DNA of 13,264 nucleotides from Sediminibacterium ginsengisoli (GTDB lineage: Bacteria > Bacteroidota > Bacteroidia > Chitinophagales > Chitinophagaceae), in NCBI GenBank assembly GCA_943324415.2, contig CALPLN020000038.1, forward strand, positions 1 through 13,264. Reading direction: 5' to 3'. The notes under the pieces are model-generated. The model did not search any database. It had not been told where the DNA came from and saw only the letters and a list, made by a program, of their open reading frames with translations. The translations under genes and the position numbers were made by a program. Positions 1 through 7,605 of this stretch are shown piece by piece. The first letter of the stretch is position 1. The number at the start of each line of letters is the position of its first letter.

Positions 1-2
1 CT

Positions 3-506
3 TTTAATTATCTAGACAACCATGCTTTAGCACAAAGTACTAGTAGGGATCAAAAGATTGTAATAGATGCCAATAATGCCAAATTGGAATTTATAAAAGC
101 AGATCCGTTGTTAAAAACCATTTTCAATAACGCCTATGGGTATGTCATTTTCCCAAATATTGGAAAAGGTGGTTTTGGCGTGGGTGGCGCAACTGGTAAT
201 GGAGCAGTATACGAAGGCGGAAAATTAATAGGCATGGCCAAGATGACACAATTGACGCTGGGTTTTCAAGCTGGTGGTCAAGCGTATCGAGAAGTGATTT
301 TTTTTGAATCTAAAAAAGAGCTGGATAATTTCAAAGACAATAATTTAGCATTTTCCGCTCAGGCGTCTGCGATCATTGCCACCGAGGGTGCATCGGGGGA
401 TGTTAAATATGATAATGGTGTCATGATATTCACACATCCCAAAGGGGGATTGATGTATGAAGCGTCCATTGGAGGTCAAAAATTTTCCTTTAGAAGACTC
501 AAATGA
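3..506 (+). CDS. YSC84-type lipid-binding domain protein, 5' end missing
   Basis: The reading frame is open from base 3, so the gene starts before the window. The TTG at 84 is an internal leucine codon and not a credible start. The first residues seen end in HALAQ-STS, which resembles the end of a signal peptide (ALA|Q); if so, the mature, exported protein is nearly complete. The rest is one YSC84-like domain. It has the typical YGYVIFPNIGKGG opening, a glycine-rich core (GFGVGGATGNGAVYEGG), and a C-terminal FTHPKGGLMYEASIGGQKF block. The family includes the lipid- and actin-binding domain of yeast Ysc84; bacterial members are secreted or periplasmic proteins of unclear role, presumably binding membranes. 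Its stop codon overlaps the start of the P-type ATPase gene (ATGA), so the two are probably cotranscribed and translationally coupled. The family call is firm; the function is unknown. Confidence 0.8.
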   Translation, partial: FNYLDNHALAQSTSRDQKIVIDANNAKLEFIKADPLLKTIFNNAYGYVIFPNIGKGGFGVGGATGNGAVYEGGKLIGMAKMTQLTLGFQAGGQAYREVIFFESKKELDNFKDNNLAFSAQASAIIATEGASGDVKYDNGVMIFTHPKGGLMYEASIGGQKFSFRRLK

Positions 507-3088
507 CAACGAGTGCCACACCATTAAATAATAAAATAGAGGGCCTTAATGATCTTGAAGTAAAAAACCAATTAGCGCAGTATGGTTTTAACGAGTTGCC
601 CACTTCGATCAAAAAAAACATACTAGACATTTTTCTTGAAATTATGCGTGAACCAATGTTTATACTATTGGTCAGTTCTGCGATTATTTATGTTTTTTTA
701 GGGGACTATCGTGAAGGCCTAATTCTTTTAACTGCAACTACCGGAATTATATTCATCACATTTTTTCAATATCGAAAGGCAGAAAATGCCTTGGCCGCTT
801 TAAGTAAACTTTCTAGCCCTGAAGCCTTGGTTTTCAGAAACAACAAACGTGTAAAAATACCTGGAAGAGAAATAGTACCCAATGATATTGTGTTTTTAAA
901 TGAAGGAGATCGAGCAGTTGCAGACGCGATACTTTTAGAGGCACATGATTTATGGATGGACGAAGCCTTACTTACTGGCGAATCCATCCCTTTATTAAAA
1001 ACAGCAGTCCCGAATGCGCTTTTTCCTTTTGAAAATCAAAGGACCAGCAGCAATTCAACACACTTGATTTATGCAGGGACTTTAGTGGTTCAGGGGAGCG
1101 GCATTGTAAAGATCATATCTACTGGATTGTCTTCAAGATTAGGGAAAATTGGTATAGCGTTGAAAGACATTAAAGAAGATGCAACTAGGCTTCAACTCGA
1201 GATGAAAGCACTCATTAATCGCCTATTTTTTATAGGTGTCATTATTAGTATTGCAGTGGTAATTGCCTATTATGTTTCAAGAGGTGGAATAATCAATGCG
1301 ATATTAAATGGAATTTCCACTTCCATGGCAGTCTTACCCGAAGAGTTCCCTGTCGTACTAACAGTTTTTCTCGCCATTGGGGCATGGCGTCTTTCTAAAA
1401 TACAAGTGCTGACTAGAAAGCCTTCTGCTATTGAAACTTTAGGTGCAATTACCGTTTTGTGTGTTGACAAAACAGGGACCATTACAATGAATAGTATGGA
1501 AATAGCCTTTATATATGACGGCATTCATCTCCTAGGTAAAGACGAGTTACAGGAAAACAAACCAGCTTCATTTGAATTGATTCAAATTGCAAGGCTGGCT
1601 TCCACAGCCAATGGATTGAACCCAATGGAAAATGCAATTTTCAAAACCATTGAGCTTCATCCACTCATAAATGAGTTATATCCGTTTTTGAATAAGGAGC
1701 AAGTGATCCATGCCTATCCTTTATCTAATAATTGTCCATCGATGACCAATTTTTATGCATCTAAAGAGGACAAATTATTTTATGGATTTTCTAAAGGTGC
1801 TCCAGAACAAATTTTTAAACTATGTGGTTTAGATGATGTTGAAGTGGAAATGCATAAAGAGATGTTGCATTCATTAGCCCATCAATCACTTAGAGTGATT
1901 GCCATCGCTACAGCAACTTATGACAATCAAACTTTCCCTAAGGAACAGTCGGATTTAAAACTCAATTTCAAAGGATTAATTGCTTTCCAAGATCCTATCC
2001 GACCCGAAGTGCCGAAGGCAATCACCGAATGTATAGCAGCAGGGGTTAAAGTTAAAATGATCACCGGTGATTTTCCAATCACTGCAAAAAGTATTGCCAA
2101 TCAGATTGGAATAGACAAAGAGGCGGTTGTTATCACTGGCGACCAAATGGATGCAATGTCGGATACCCAATTATTGGCAGAAATGAATAGGATTAATGTA
2201 TTCGCTAGGGTAGTGCCTAGTCAGAAACTTAGAATCGTCAATCTTCTTAAAATGCAAAACGAAGTAGTTGCTATGACTGGTGATGGGGTGAATGATGCGC
2301 CTGCTCTAAAAGCAGCGCATATCGGGATCGCGATGGGTAAAAGAGGAACTGAAGTTGCAAGAGAAGCTGCATCTTTAGTGTTATTGGATGACAATTTTGC
2401 TTCGATCGTAGCTGCAATTAGGCAAGGAAGAAAAATTTATGATAATTTAGAAAAGGCGATGGGCTATATATTAGCCATACATATCCCGATCATTGGATTA
2501 ACGCTTTTACCAGTACTGTATACGTCCATTCCATTTATCTTGATGCCCTTGCATATTATAAGTTTAGAACTTGTGATTGATCCAGTTTCATCTATCGCAT
2601 TTGAAACCGAAGCCGAAGAAAAAAATATCATGAATAGGCGACCCCGCAATGTGAAGAGTCGCTTTTTTGGCACCAATAAAATTTTAGTCAGCTTGAGTAA
2701 AGGATGCTGCATATTCATTGCTATATTATTTGTACTATTTATTGGCAGACAAAATAACTTAAACGATCAAGCCATCAGAGCTACTTGTTATGCTGCTTTA
2801 GTGCTAGGGAATACCACACTTATTTTAACGAGTTTATCCAAAACAAGACCATTTTATGCCTTGCTAAAAAATAAAAATTGGGCGGCGATTGGCATTTTAT
2901 TTTTATCAATCATCCTATTGTATAGCGCAGTTAATTATTCAACCCTTCAATCTTTATTCAAATTCCAATCTCCTGGTATACAAGGGTTCTATCCGGTTTT
3001 TACAGCGTCCATTTTTTTATTCATCATTTTTGAATTTTTAAAATATTCGGCTAAGCGACATACTAACTACAATCAACGCGTTGTATAA
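503..3088 (+). CDS. P-type (P2-like) cation-transporting ATPase
   Basis: This 861-residue inner-membrane pump uses ATP to move a cation. All P-type ATPase landmarks are present. They are the actuator TGES at 158-161, PEEFP in TM4 at 279-283, and the phosphorylation motif DKTGT with Asp322. The nucleotide-domain KGAPE is at 431-435 and the hinge TGDGVNDAP starts at 592. About ten membrane segments are visible (two N-terminal, two before DKTGT, six C-terminal), as in Ca2+-type P2 pumps. There is no N-terminal heavy-metal-binding domain, which argues against a CPx pump. The substrate is uncertain: TM4 keeps Glu280 and TM6 keeps Asp693 (ELVID). By my eye alignment, TM5 has His660-Ile-Pro where SERCA has its Asn and Glu ligands. 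Ca2+ or Mn2+ are reasonable guesses. The ATG at 503 overlaps the preceding gene by 4 bp. An Nramp-type metal transporter gene lies 378 bp downstream. Confidence 0.93.
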   Translation: MTTSATPLNNKIEGLNDLEVKNQLAQYGFNELPTSIKKNILDIFLEIMREPMFILLVSSAIIYVFLGDYREGLILLTATTGIIFITFFQYRKAENALAALSKLSSPEALVFRNNKRVKIPGREIVPNDIVFLNEGDRAVADAILLEAHDLWMDEALLTGESIPLLKTAVPNALFPFENQRTSSNSTHLIYAGTLVVQGSGIVKIISTGLSSRLGKIGIALKDIKEDATRLQLEMKALINRLFFIGVIISIAVVIAYYVSRGGIINAILNGISTSMAVLPEEFPVVLTVFLAIGAWRLSKIQVLTRKPSAIETLGAITVLCVDKTGTITMNSMEIAFIYDGIHLLGKDELQENKPASFELIQIARLASTANGLNPMENAIFKTIELHPLINELYPFLNKEQVIHAYPLSNNCPSMTNFYASKEDKLFYGFSKGAPEQIFKLCGLDDVEVEMHKEMLHSLAHQSLRVIAIATATYDNQTFPKEQSDLKLNFKGLIAFQDPIRPEVPKAITECIAAGVKVKMITGDFPITAKSIANQIGIDKEAVVITGDQMDAMSDTQLLAEMNRINVFARVVPSQKLRIVNLLKMQNEVVAMTGDGVNDAPALKAAHIGIAMGKRGTEVAREAASLVLLDDNFASIVAAIRQGRKIYDNLEKAMGYILAIHIPIIGLTLLPVLYTSIPFILMPLHIISLELVIDPVSSIAFETEAEEKNIMNRRPRNVKSRFFGTNKILVSLSKGCCIFIAILFVLFIGRQNNLNDQAIRATCYAALVLGNTTLILTSLSKTRPFYALLKNKNWAAIGILFLSIILLYSAVNYSTLQSLFKFQSPGIQGFYPVFTASIFLFIIFEFLKYSAKRHTNYNQRVV

Positions 3089-3300
3089 TCGTGATCATAG
3101 GAAACAGTATTGCAGCATCGTATCTTTACTTCAGTTAAACATACAGTTGGTAGGAGTTTCAAGATATAGACATACCTGTTTTAAAAAACAATAAACTATA
3201 TTTTATCGTTGTTAAATAGCTTCGATTCCTCCTATTCATTGATGATTAATTAAATGTTGCAGAATACACATTTTAAAAAATACTAAACTGCATCATTGAC
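3089..3300. other. Gene-free stretch after the ATPase gene
   Basis: These 212 bp hold no convincing gene on either strand. One weak imperfect hairpin (AACAA...TTGTT, about 3188-3214) has no T-tract after it. There are some loose matches to the -7 box, such as TATCTTTA at 3121-3128, but no TTG at the right spacing. It is probably the 3' untranslated region of the ATPase transcript, running to the hairpin at 3301. Confidence 0.4.
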
Positions 3301-3335
3301 ACGGGTTGGGTTTGCGAGAGCCCACCCGTTTTATT
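3301..3335 (+). terminator. Hairpin terminator with GCGA tetraloop
   Basis: The arms 3301-3313 and 3318-3329 pair as ACGGG/CCCGT, TGGG/CCCA and a short G-U-containing extension, with one bulged T near 3306. The loop at 3314-3317 is GCGA, a stable GNRA tetraloop. The tract TTTTATT follows. It probably ends the YSC84-ATPase transcript. The T-tract is short, so it could instead be a structural RNA element. Confidence 0.6.
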
Positions 3336-3379
3336 CAAATAGGAGTCATTGATAGATAGTCCTTACCCCCAAAGGTGTG

Positions 3380-3410
3380 CCACTTGCAACTTGTTTGCAG
3401 GTGGTTTTTT
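3380..3410 (+). terminator. Strong rho-independent terminator
   Basis: A 10-bp stem joins 3380-3389 (CCACTTGCAA) to 3395-3404 (TTGCAGGTGG) with one T-G wobble and a 5-nt loop (CTTGT). Six Ts and then ATTTTAATTT follow directly. It is the clearest intrinsic terminator in the window. It lies 45 bp after the first hairpin and 57 bp before the Nramp-type gene, so it insulates that gene or could act as an attenuator in its leader. Confidence 0.75.
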
Positions 3411-3466
3411 ATTTTAATTTAAAATGTAATTTTAAATGTGTACTTTATCTATGAATAGGCACTAAT

Positions 3467-4735
3467 ATGAAGCTCAAAATGGTTGTAAAAAATAAAGTAA
3501 AGCATTTTTGGAAACTAATAGGTCCCGGTTTAGTGACTGGGGCAAGTGACGATGACCCTTCTGGTATCGCAACTTATTCTCAAGCTGGTGCTGCTTATGG
3601 TTTATCTACTTTATGGATGGCAATCATAGCATTCCCATTGATGGCATCCATTCAAAAAATGTGTGCTAAAATTGGCTTAGTGACCAATTTGGGGTTGACT
3701 GGGACCTTAAAAAAGCACTATCCTAGGCCAATTTTATATCTTATGTTACTTTTTAGTTTCCCCGCTATTGTTTTAAATATTGGCGCAGATATTGCAGCCA
3801 TGGGTGCGGTTGGTAACCTACTTTTCCCAAAAATAGACGCTTCTTTTTTCAGTGTTTTTTTCACGATCTTTTTATTGATCATGATTATCTATCTTCCTTA
3901 TACAAAAATGGCAGCTATTTTAAAATACTTATGCATTGTTTTATTGGTCTATTTCATTGTGCCTTTTCTGTATCAACAAGACTTGATGGCCATATTCAAA
4001 AATACATTTATCCCTACAATCAATTTTGATAAATCATATATCGCCATATTGGTTGGAATCCTTGGCACAACTATCTCTCCTTATCTATTTTTCTGGCAAG
4101 CATCGGTAGAAGTAGAGGAAATGAAACACCTTAAAAGGAAATTAGTCGTGAATAAAAAATTGATTGACAATATGAATCAAGATGTGGATTTTGGTATGAC
4201 ATTTTCTGGCTTGATTATGTATTTTATCATTTTAACCACAGGTACTGTATTGTTTCAAGCAGGAATACACCAGATAGATACGGTAGAAGAAGCGGCCATT
4301 GCTTTAAAGCCTTTAGCAGGCAATATGGCCTACTTATTATTTGCTATTGGCGTCATTGCCACTGGATTGATTGCTATACCAGTTTTGAGTGGTTCCTTAT
4401 CTTATATATTCACGGAAACTTTTGGTTGGGAGCAAGGATTGGATAAAAAATTCCATGAAGCAAAAGGTTTTTATGTAATCATATCCATCTCGCTACTTGT
4501 TGGCTTGGGATTGAATTATGTTGGTATTTCTCCAATCGATGCCCTTATTTATACTGCCATTTTATATGGGGTGACGGCGCCCATTTTAATTGGGATTATT
4601 CTCCATATCTCCAATAACAAAGCCATCATGGGGAGACATACCAATACCAGAGTCACCAATGTTTTAGGCTTTACTACACTTTTGATTATGACCATTTCTG
4701 CATTTGCTTACTTCTACCTCTATCTTTTGGACTAA
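3467..4735 (+). CDS. Nramp-superfamily divalent metal transporter (non-canonical)
   Basis: This is a 422-residue integral inner-membrane protein with about 11 hydrophobic segments and the Nramp (SLC11) fold. TM1 starts with GPGLVTGASDDDPSG, placing the metal-binding DPxx motif at 30-33. Classical MntH and DMT proteins have DPGN here; this protein has DPSG, so the Asn ligand is replaced by Gly. In TM6 the usual A-x-x-M-P is replaced by T201-x-x-S204-P205, so the methionine that favours Mn2+/Fe2+ over Ca2+/Mg2+ is absent. I therefore expect altered selectivity, possibly Mg2+ or another hard cation, and do not use the name mntH. The start at 3467 is the first ATG in frame; one at 3479 is also possible. 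No Mn-type riboswitch is recognised upstream. The TetR promoter begins just after its stop. Confidence 0.85.
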   Translation: MKLKMVVKNKVKHFWKLIGPGLVTGASDDDPSGIATYSQAGAAYGLSTLWMAIIAFPLMASIQKMCAKIGLVTNLGLTGTLKKHYPRPILYLMLLFSFPAIVLNIGADIAAMGAVGNLLFPKIDASFFSVFFTIFLLIMIIYLPYTKMAAILKYLCIVLLVYFIVPFLYQQDLMAIFKNTFIPTINFDKSYIAILVGILGTTISPYLFFWQASVEVEEMKHLKRKLVVNKKLIDNMNQDVDFGMTFSGLIMYFIILTTGTVLFQAGIHQIDTVEEAAIALKPLAGNMAYLLFAIGVIATGLIAIPVLSGSLSYIFTETFGWEQGLDKKFHEAKGFYVIISISLLVGLGLNYVGISPIDALIYTAILYGVTAPILIGIILHISNNKAIMGRHTNTRVTNVLGFTTLLIMTISAFAYFYLYLLD

Positions 4736-4740
4736 ACAGT

Positions 4741-4772
4741 TTAGGCAGTTTAATTTAATCTACCTAGTTTTG
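4741..4772 (+). promoter_or_regulatory. Promoter of the TetR/efflux operon
   Basis: TAGTTTTG at 4765-4772 matches the Bacteroidota -7 consensus TAnnTTTG exactly. The -33 element is weak: TTAG at 4741-4744, 20 bp upstream, is the best candidate. Transcription would start around 4778, inside the palindrome, giving a leader of only about 15 nt to the ATG at 4794. Confidence 0.55.
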
Positions 4773-4788
4773 TTAACCAATTGGTTAA
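4773..4788. promoter_or_regulatory. Palindromic operator, probably for the TetR regulator
   Basis: TTAACCAATTGGTTAA is a perfect 16-bp palindrome. It touches the -7 box on one side and ends 5 bp before the TetR start codon on the other. Size, symmetry and position are those of a TetR-family operator that would block transcription start. That the adjacent TetR protein binds it is inference from position. Confidence 0.7.
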
Positions 4789-4793
4789 ACTAT

Positions 4794-5402
4794 ATGGTTA
4801 ATAAAACGAATTCAACAGAGTTCACTATACTTTCTGCGGCAAAAAACATTTTTTCTATTAAAGGCAAGGACGGGGCCACAATGCAGGAAATTGCAGATCA
4901 GGCTGGGATCAATAAAGCACTTTTACACTATTATTTTAGGACGAAAGACCTACTATTTGAACAAGTATTTTTTGAAGAAGTCAAAAAGTTCTCTCCTATA
5001 TTAAAAAATGCCATTGCACAAGAGGTGGATTTATATCAAAAAATTCACAATATATGTGAGGCATACATCCTAATGGCATTAGACAACCCATTTGTGCCTG
5101 TATTTGTAGTTGGAGAAATCAACAAGCAGCCAGACCTATTTATACATAAATTATTTGATGGAGATTTTCCTGATTTCCCACTCTTAGCAGCTCAAATTAA
5201 AAAAGAGGTAGATGCAGGAAAAATCAAACCAATACAACCTCATCAATTAATCATGAACATGATGAGTATGTGTATATTTCCTTTTTTGATGAAGCCGATG
5301 TTTGTTGTAGGCATGGGGATTGACAAGGAAGTATTCCAAAATCTAATGCTTCAAAGAATAAAAGAAGTGCCAAAATTTATCATTGATTCAATTAAAATAT
5401 AA
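4794..5402 (+). CDS. TetR/AcrR-family transcriptional repressor
   Basis: This 202-residue DNA-binding protein probably represses the efflux operon it heads. The N-terminal TetR_N domain is clear: ILSAAKNIFSIKG (12-24), then the helix-turn-helix T29MQEIADQAGINKALLHYYF48 with the family's Y-Y-F end. Residues from about 60 onward form the helical ligand and dimer domain, whose inducer cannot be read from sequence. I chose the ATG at 4794 because it places the HTH at the usual distance from the N-terminus. The frame is open further upstream to 4704, but that stretch overlaps the Nramp gene and contains the promoter and operator. Six bases separate its stop from the TolC gene. In gene order it corresponds to E. 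coli CecR (YbiH), which controls ybhGFSR. Confidence 0.9.
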   Translation: MVNKTNSTEFTILSAAKNIFSIKGKDGATMQEIADQAGINKALLHYYFRTKDLLFEQVFFEEVKKFSPILKNAIAQEVDLYQKIHNICEAYILMALDNPFVPVFVVGEINKQPDLFIHKLFDGDFPDFPLLAAQIKKEVDAGKIKPIQPHQLIMNMMSMCIFPFLMKPMFVVGMGIDKEVFQNLMLQRIKEVPKFIIDSIKI

Positions 5403-5408
5403 TTCATA

Positions 5409-6671
5409 ATGCGACTATTATTTACCTCAATAGGTATCCTTTTTGCAACTTTTATTCAAGCGCAAACCTATACGCTGCAAGAGATTGAGACCCTTTCAAT
5501 TAAAAACTATCCACTAACTAAACAAGCGGCAATTTTAAACCAATCCGCTAATTTCAATATCGACAATATTAAAAAAGCGCTTTATCCTCAGCTTAATATC
5601 AATGGTCAGGCTACTTACCAATCTGAGGTTACTAGCATTAACTTACCAATTGCAGGTTTCAAACCAAATTCACTTTCAAAGGATCAATATCGTGCTACAG
5701 CAGAATTACAGCAGACCATTTATGATGGGGGATTCAATAAAAAAATGCAAGGAGTAGCCCTAGCAAACGCTAAGCTAGAAATCATTAAAAATGAGGTAGA
5801 CATTTACAAGCTAAAAGAGCGTGTAACCCAAATTTATTGTACTGTTTTGTATACCAATGAAGTTGTCGATCAGATTCATTTAATTCAGAGCGACCTTGAA
5901 AATGCCTTACTTAAAATTGAATCTTTGTATAAGAATGGGCTAGTATTTAAAAACAATGTTTTACAGATTAAAGCACAACTTTTAAAAAATAGCCAAAAAT
6001 TAGACGAGGCCCTTGCTGCTAAAAGAATGGTTTTGGATGCGTTAGAATTATTCACAAATCAACCTATTGCATCCAATGCCAATTTTGAAATTCCGAAAGA
6101 TATATTAATCGATATCAATGATTTGGTTTTGTCTAGACCTGAATTATTATTATTTGAGGCTCAAATGTCAAGTGTTCAAAAGCAATTAGGCCTTGTGAAT
6201 GCCAAAACCAACCCCAAATTAGGGGCATTCGTTCAAGGCGGATATGGCAGACCAGGTTTGAATATGCTAAAAAATGATTTTGATTGGTTTAGTATCGGAG
6301 GCGTCAAATTACAATGGTCTTTAGGGGGCTATTATACCGCAAAAAAGGAAAAAGACATTTTACAAAATCAAGCTGCATTGATCCAAAATGAAAAAGATAC
6401 CTATTCATTAAACAATCGAGTTCAATTAAAACAGCAACTGGATGAGATAGCTAAGATTGAAAAGCTAATCCAATCAGACAAGGAAATTGTAGCACTAAGA
6501 GATCAAATCAAAAATACAAGCTTGGTACAATTGAATAATGGAGTGATTACTGCCAACGACTATTTAAAAGAAATCAATGAATACGATTTGGCCAATCAAT
6601 CTCTGGTTCAACATCAAACACAACTAATCCAATCAAAATTACAATTTCAATTAATCAAAGGGAAAAACTAG
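5409..6671 (+). CDS. TolC-family outer-membrane efflux protein
   Basis: This 420-residue outer-membrane channel protein would form the exit duct of the tripartite exporter encoded downstream. Residues 1-18 are a signal peptide (hydrophobic core, cleavage likely at IQA|Q). The mature protein shows the two-repeat OEP layout. The first repeat runs from about 20 to 210 (TLQEIETLSIKNYP start, with QQTIYDGGFNKK entering the helical barrel). The second runs from about 230 to 418, with VKLQWSLGGYYTAKKE as the matching strand-to-helix segment. Both are rich in long amphipathic helices with Gln, Lys and Leu. Length is normal for the family. The gene sits between the repressor gene (6-nt gap) and the adaptor gene (4-nt gap), so it is a dedicated TolC rather than a shared housekeeping one. 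Confidence 0.92.
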   Translation: MRLLFTSIGILFATFIQAQTYTLQEIETLSIKNYPLTKQAAILNQSANFNIDNIKKALYPQLNINGQATYQSEVTSINLPIAGFKPNSLSKDQYRATAELQQTIYDGGFNKKMQGVALANAKLEIIKNEVDIYKLKERVTQIYCTVLYTNEVVDQIHLIQSDLENALLKIESLYKNGLVFKNNVLQIKAQLLKNSQKLDEALAAKRMVLDALELFTNQPIASNANFEIPKDILIDINDLVLSRPELLLFEAQMSSVQKQLGLVNAKTNPKLGAFVQGGYGRPGLNMLKNDFDWFSIGGVKLQWSLGGYYTAKKEKDILQNQAALIQNEKDTYSLNNRVQLKQQLDEIAKIEKLIQSDKEIVALRDQIKNTSLVQLNNGVITANDYLKEINEYDLANQSLVQHQTQLIQSKLQFQLIKGKN

Positions 6672-6675
6672 ACAT

Positions 6676-7605
6676 ATGAAAAACGCATTATTACTATTTA
6701 TTACGATTACTTTATTTGGCTGTGCTGGATCAAAAATCAAATTTGATGCTCAAGGCGTATTTGAATCAGAAGAAGTGATGGTTGCATCAGAGCTTCCAGG
6801 GAAATTGATATTTTTTAATATCAATGAAGGGGATAGCTTAATCCAAAACCAAATTGTGGCAAAAATTGACACAACCAATCTTGTTTTACAAAAAGCGCAA
6901 TTAGCTGCTTCTTTAAATGCACTTGGTCAAAAATTGATGGATGTTGCTCCTCAAATTGCGTTACTCAAAAATCAAATCGAAGTACAACAAACACAGTTAA
7001 AAAACTTGAATTACGAAAAAAATAGGATTGAAAATCTATTAAAAAGCGATGCGGCTACTAAAAAGCAGTTAGATGATATTGTTTTTCAAATTGAATCTTT
7101 GGAAAAACAAATCCAAGTAACAAAGCAGCAAATTAAAGTGCAACAGTCTAGTGTTGGCACACAAAATAGTGCTGTTTTGAGTGAAAGGGATCCAATGCAA
7201 AAGAGAATGGACCAAATTCAGGATTTAATCAACAAGTCACATATAGCCAATCCTATCAATGGCGTTGTATTGACGACTTACGCTAGAGCAGGTGAAATTA
7301 TTGGAGCAGGCAAGCCATTGTATAAAATTGCCAACTTAGAAACATTAACATTAAGGGTGTATGTAAGTGGCGATCAATTATCAAGCATAAAAATTGGCCA
7401 AACAGTGAAGGTCTTAGTAGATAAGAATAAAGATGAATACAATGAGTTGTCTGGTAAAATAGCTGCCATTGCGTCCAAAGCCGAGTTTACACCTAAGACT
7501 ATTCAGACAAAAGACGAACGTGCTAATTTAGTTTATGCAGTTAAAGTATTGGTTAAAAATGGTGGCTTACTAAAAATTGGCATGTATGGCGAAGTTAAAT
7601 TCTAA
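6676..7605 (+). CDS. HlyD/MFP-type periplasmic adaptor lipoprotein (YbhG-like)
   Basis: This 309-residue membrane-fusion protein would link the ABC pump to the TolC channel. Its N-terminus is a lipoprotein signal with lipobox L13-F-G-C16, so Cys16 should be acylated. No acidic residues follow the cysteine, so there is no obvious surface-export signal. Residues about 28-62 are the first half of a barrel-sandwich (lipoyl-like) domain (ELPGKLIFFNINEGDSL). Residues about 70-170 form a long coiled-coil hairpin whose turn is near LLKSDAATKKQLDD, the usual adaptor tip. The second half lipoyl (NPINGVVLTTYARAGEII) and a beta-barrel domain complete it. The layout agrees with E. coli YbhG, and the next genes match YbhF, YbhS and YbhR. 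Its 3' end overlaps the first ATPase gene by 20 bp. Confidence 0.9.
   Translation: MKNALLLFITITLFGCAGSKIKFDAQGVFESEEVMVASELPGKLIFFNINEGDSLIQNQIVAKIDTTNLVLQKAQLAASLNALGQKLMDVAPQIALLKNQIEVQQTQLKNLNYEKNRIENLLKSDAATKKQLDDIVFQIESLEKQIQVTKQQIKVQQSSVGTQNSAVLSERDPMQKRMDQIQDLINKSHIANPINGVVLTTYARAGEIIGAGKPLYKIANLETLTLRVYVSGDQLSSIKIGQTVKVLVDKNKDEYNELSGKIAAIASKAEFTPKTIQTKDERANLVYAVKVLVKNGGLLKIGMYGEVKF

Noticed and set aside
84..86. TTG as start of the first gene
   Set aside because: The frame is open back to base 3 with sequence resembling the end of a signal peptide. The gene is simply cut by the window edge.
1270..1524. Minus-strand ORFs inside the ATPase gene (also 766-987, 1976-2170, 2464-2718)
   Set aside because: They lie wholly within a well-conserved gene, have no domain pattern, and are expected by chance.
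3229..3345. CTCCTATT (3229-3236) complementary to AATAGGAG (3338-3345), possible long-range pairing
   Set aside because: About one 8-bp complementary pair is expected by chance in a region this size, and the pairing has no extension.
3236..3352. Three copies of TCATTGA spaced about 55 bp apart in the intergenic region
   Set aside because: The heptamer also occurs elsewhere, for example near 5385, and is common in AT-rich DNA. The flanks are not conserved.
3427..3448. TAATTTTA and TACTTTAT as promoter boxes for the Nramp gene
   Set aside because: Both are imperfect and neither has a TTG at 17-23 bp upstream. The sequence is simply AT-rich.
3411..3466. Manganese (yybP-ykoY) riboswitch before the metal transporter gene
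   Set aside because: The space after the terminator is short and AT-rich, and none of the conserved riboswitch loops can be recognised.
4704..4793. Upstream extension of the TetR reading frame
   Set aside because: It overlaps the Nramp gene's end and contains the -7 box and palindrome. The ATG at 4794 gives the normal TetR N-terminus.
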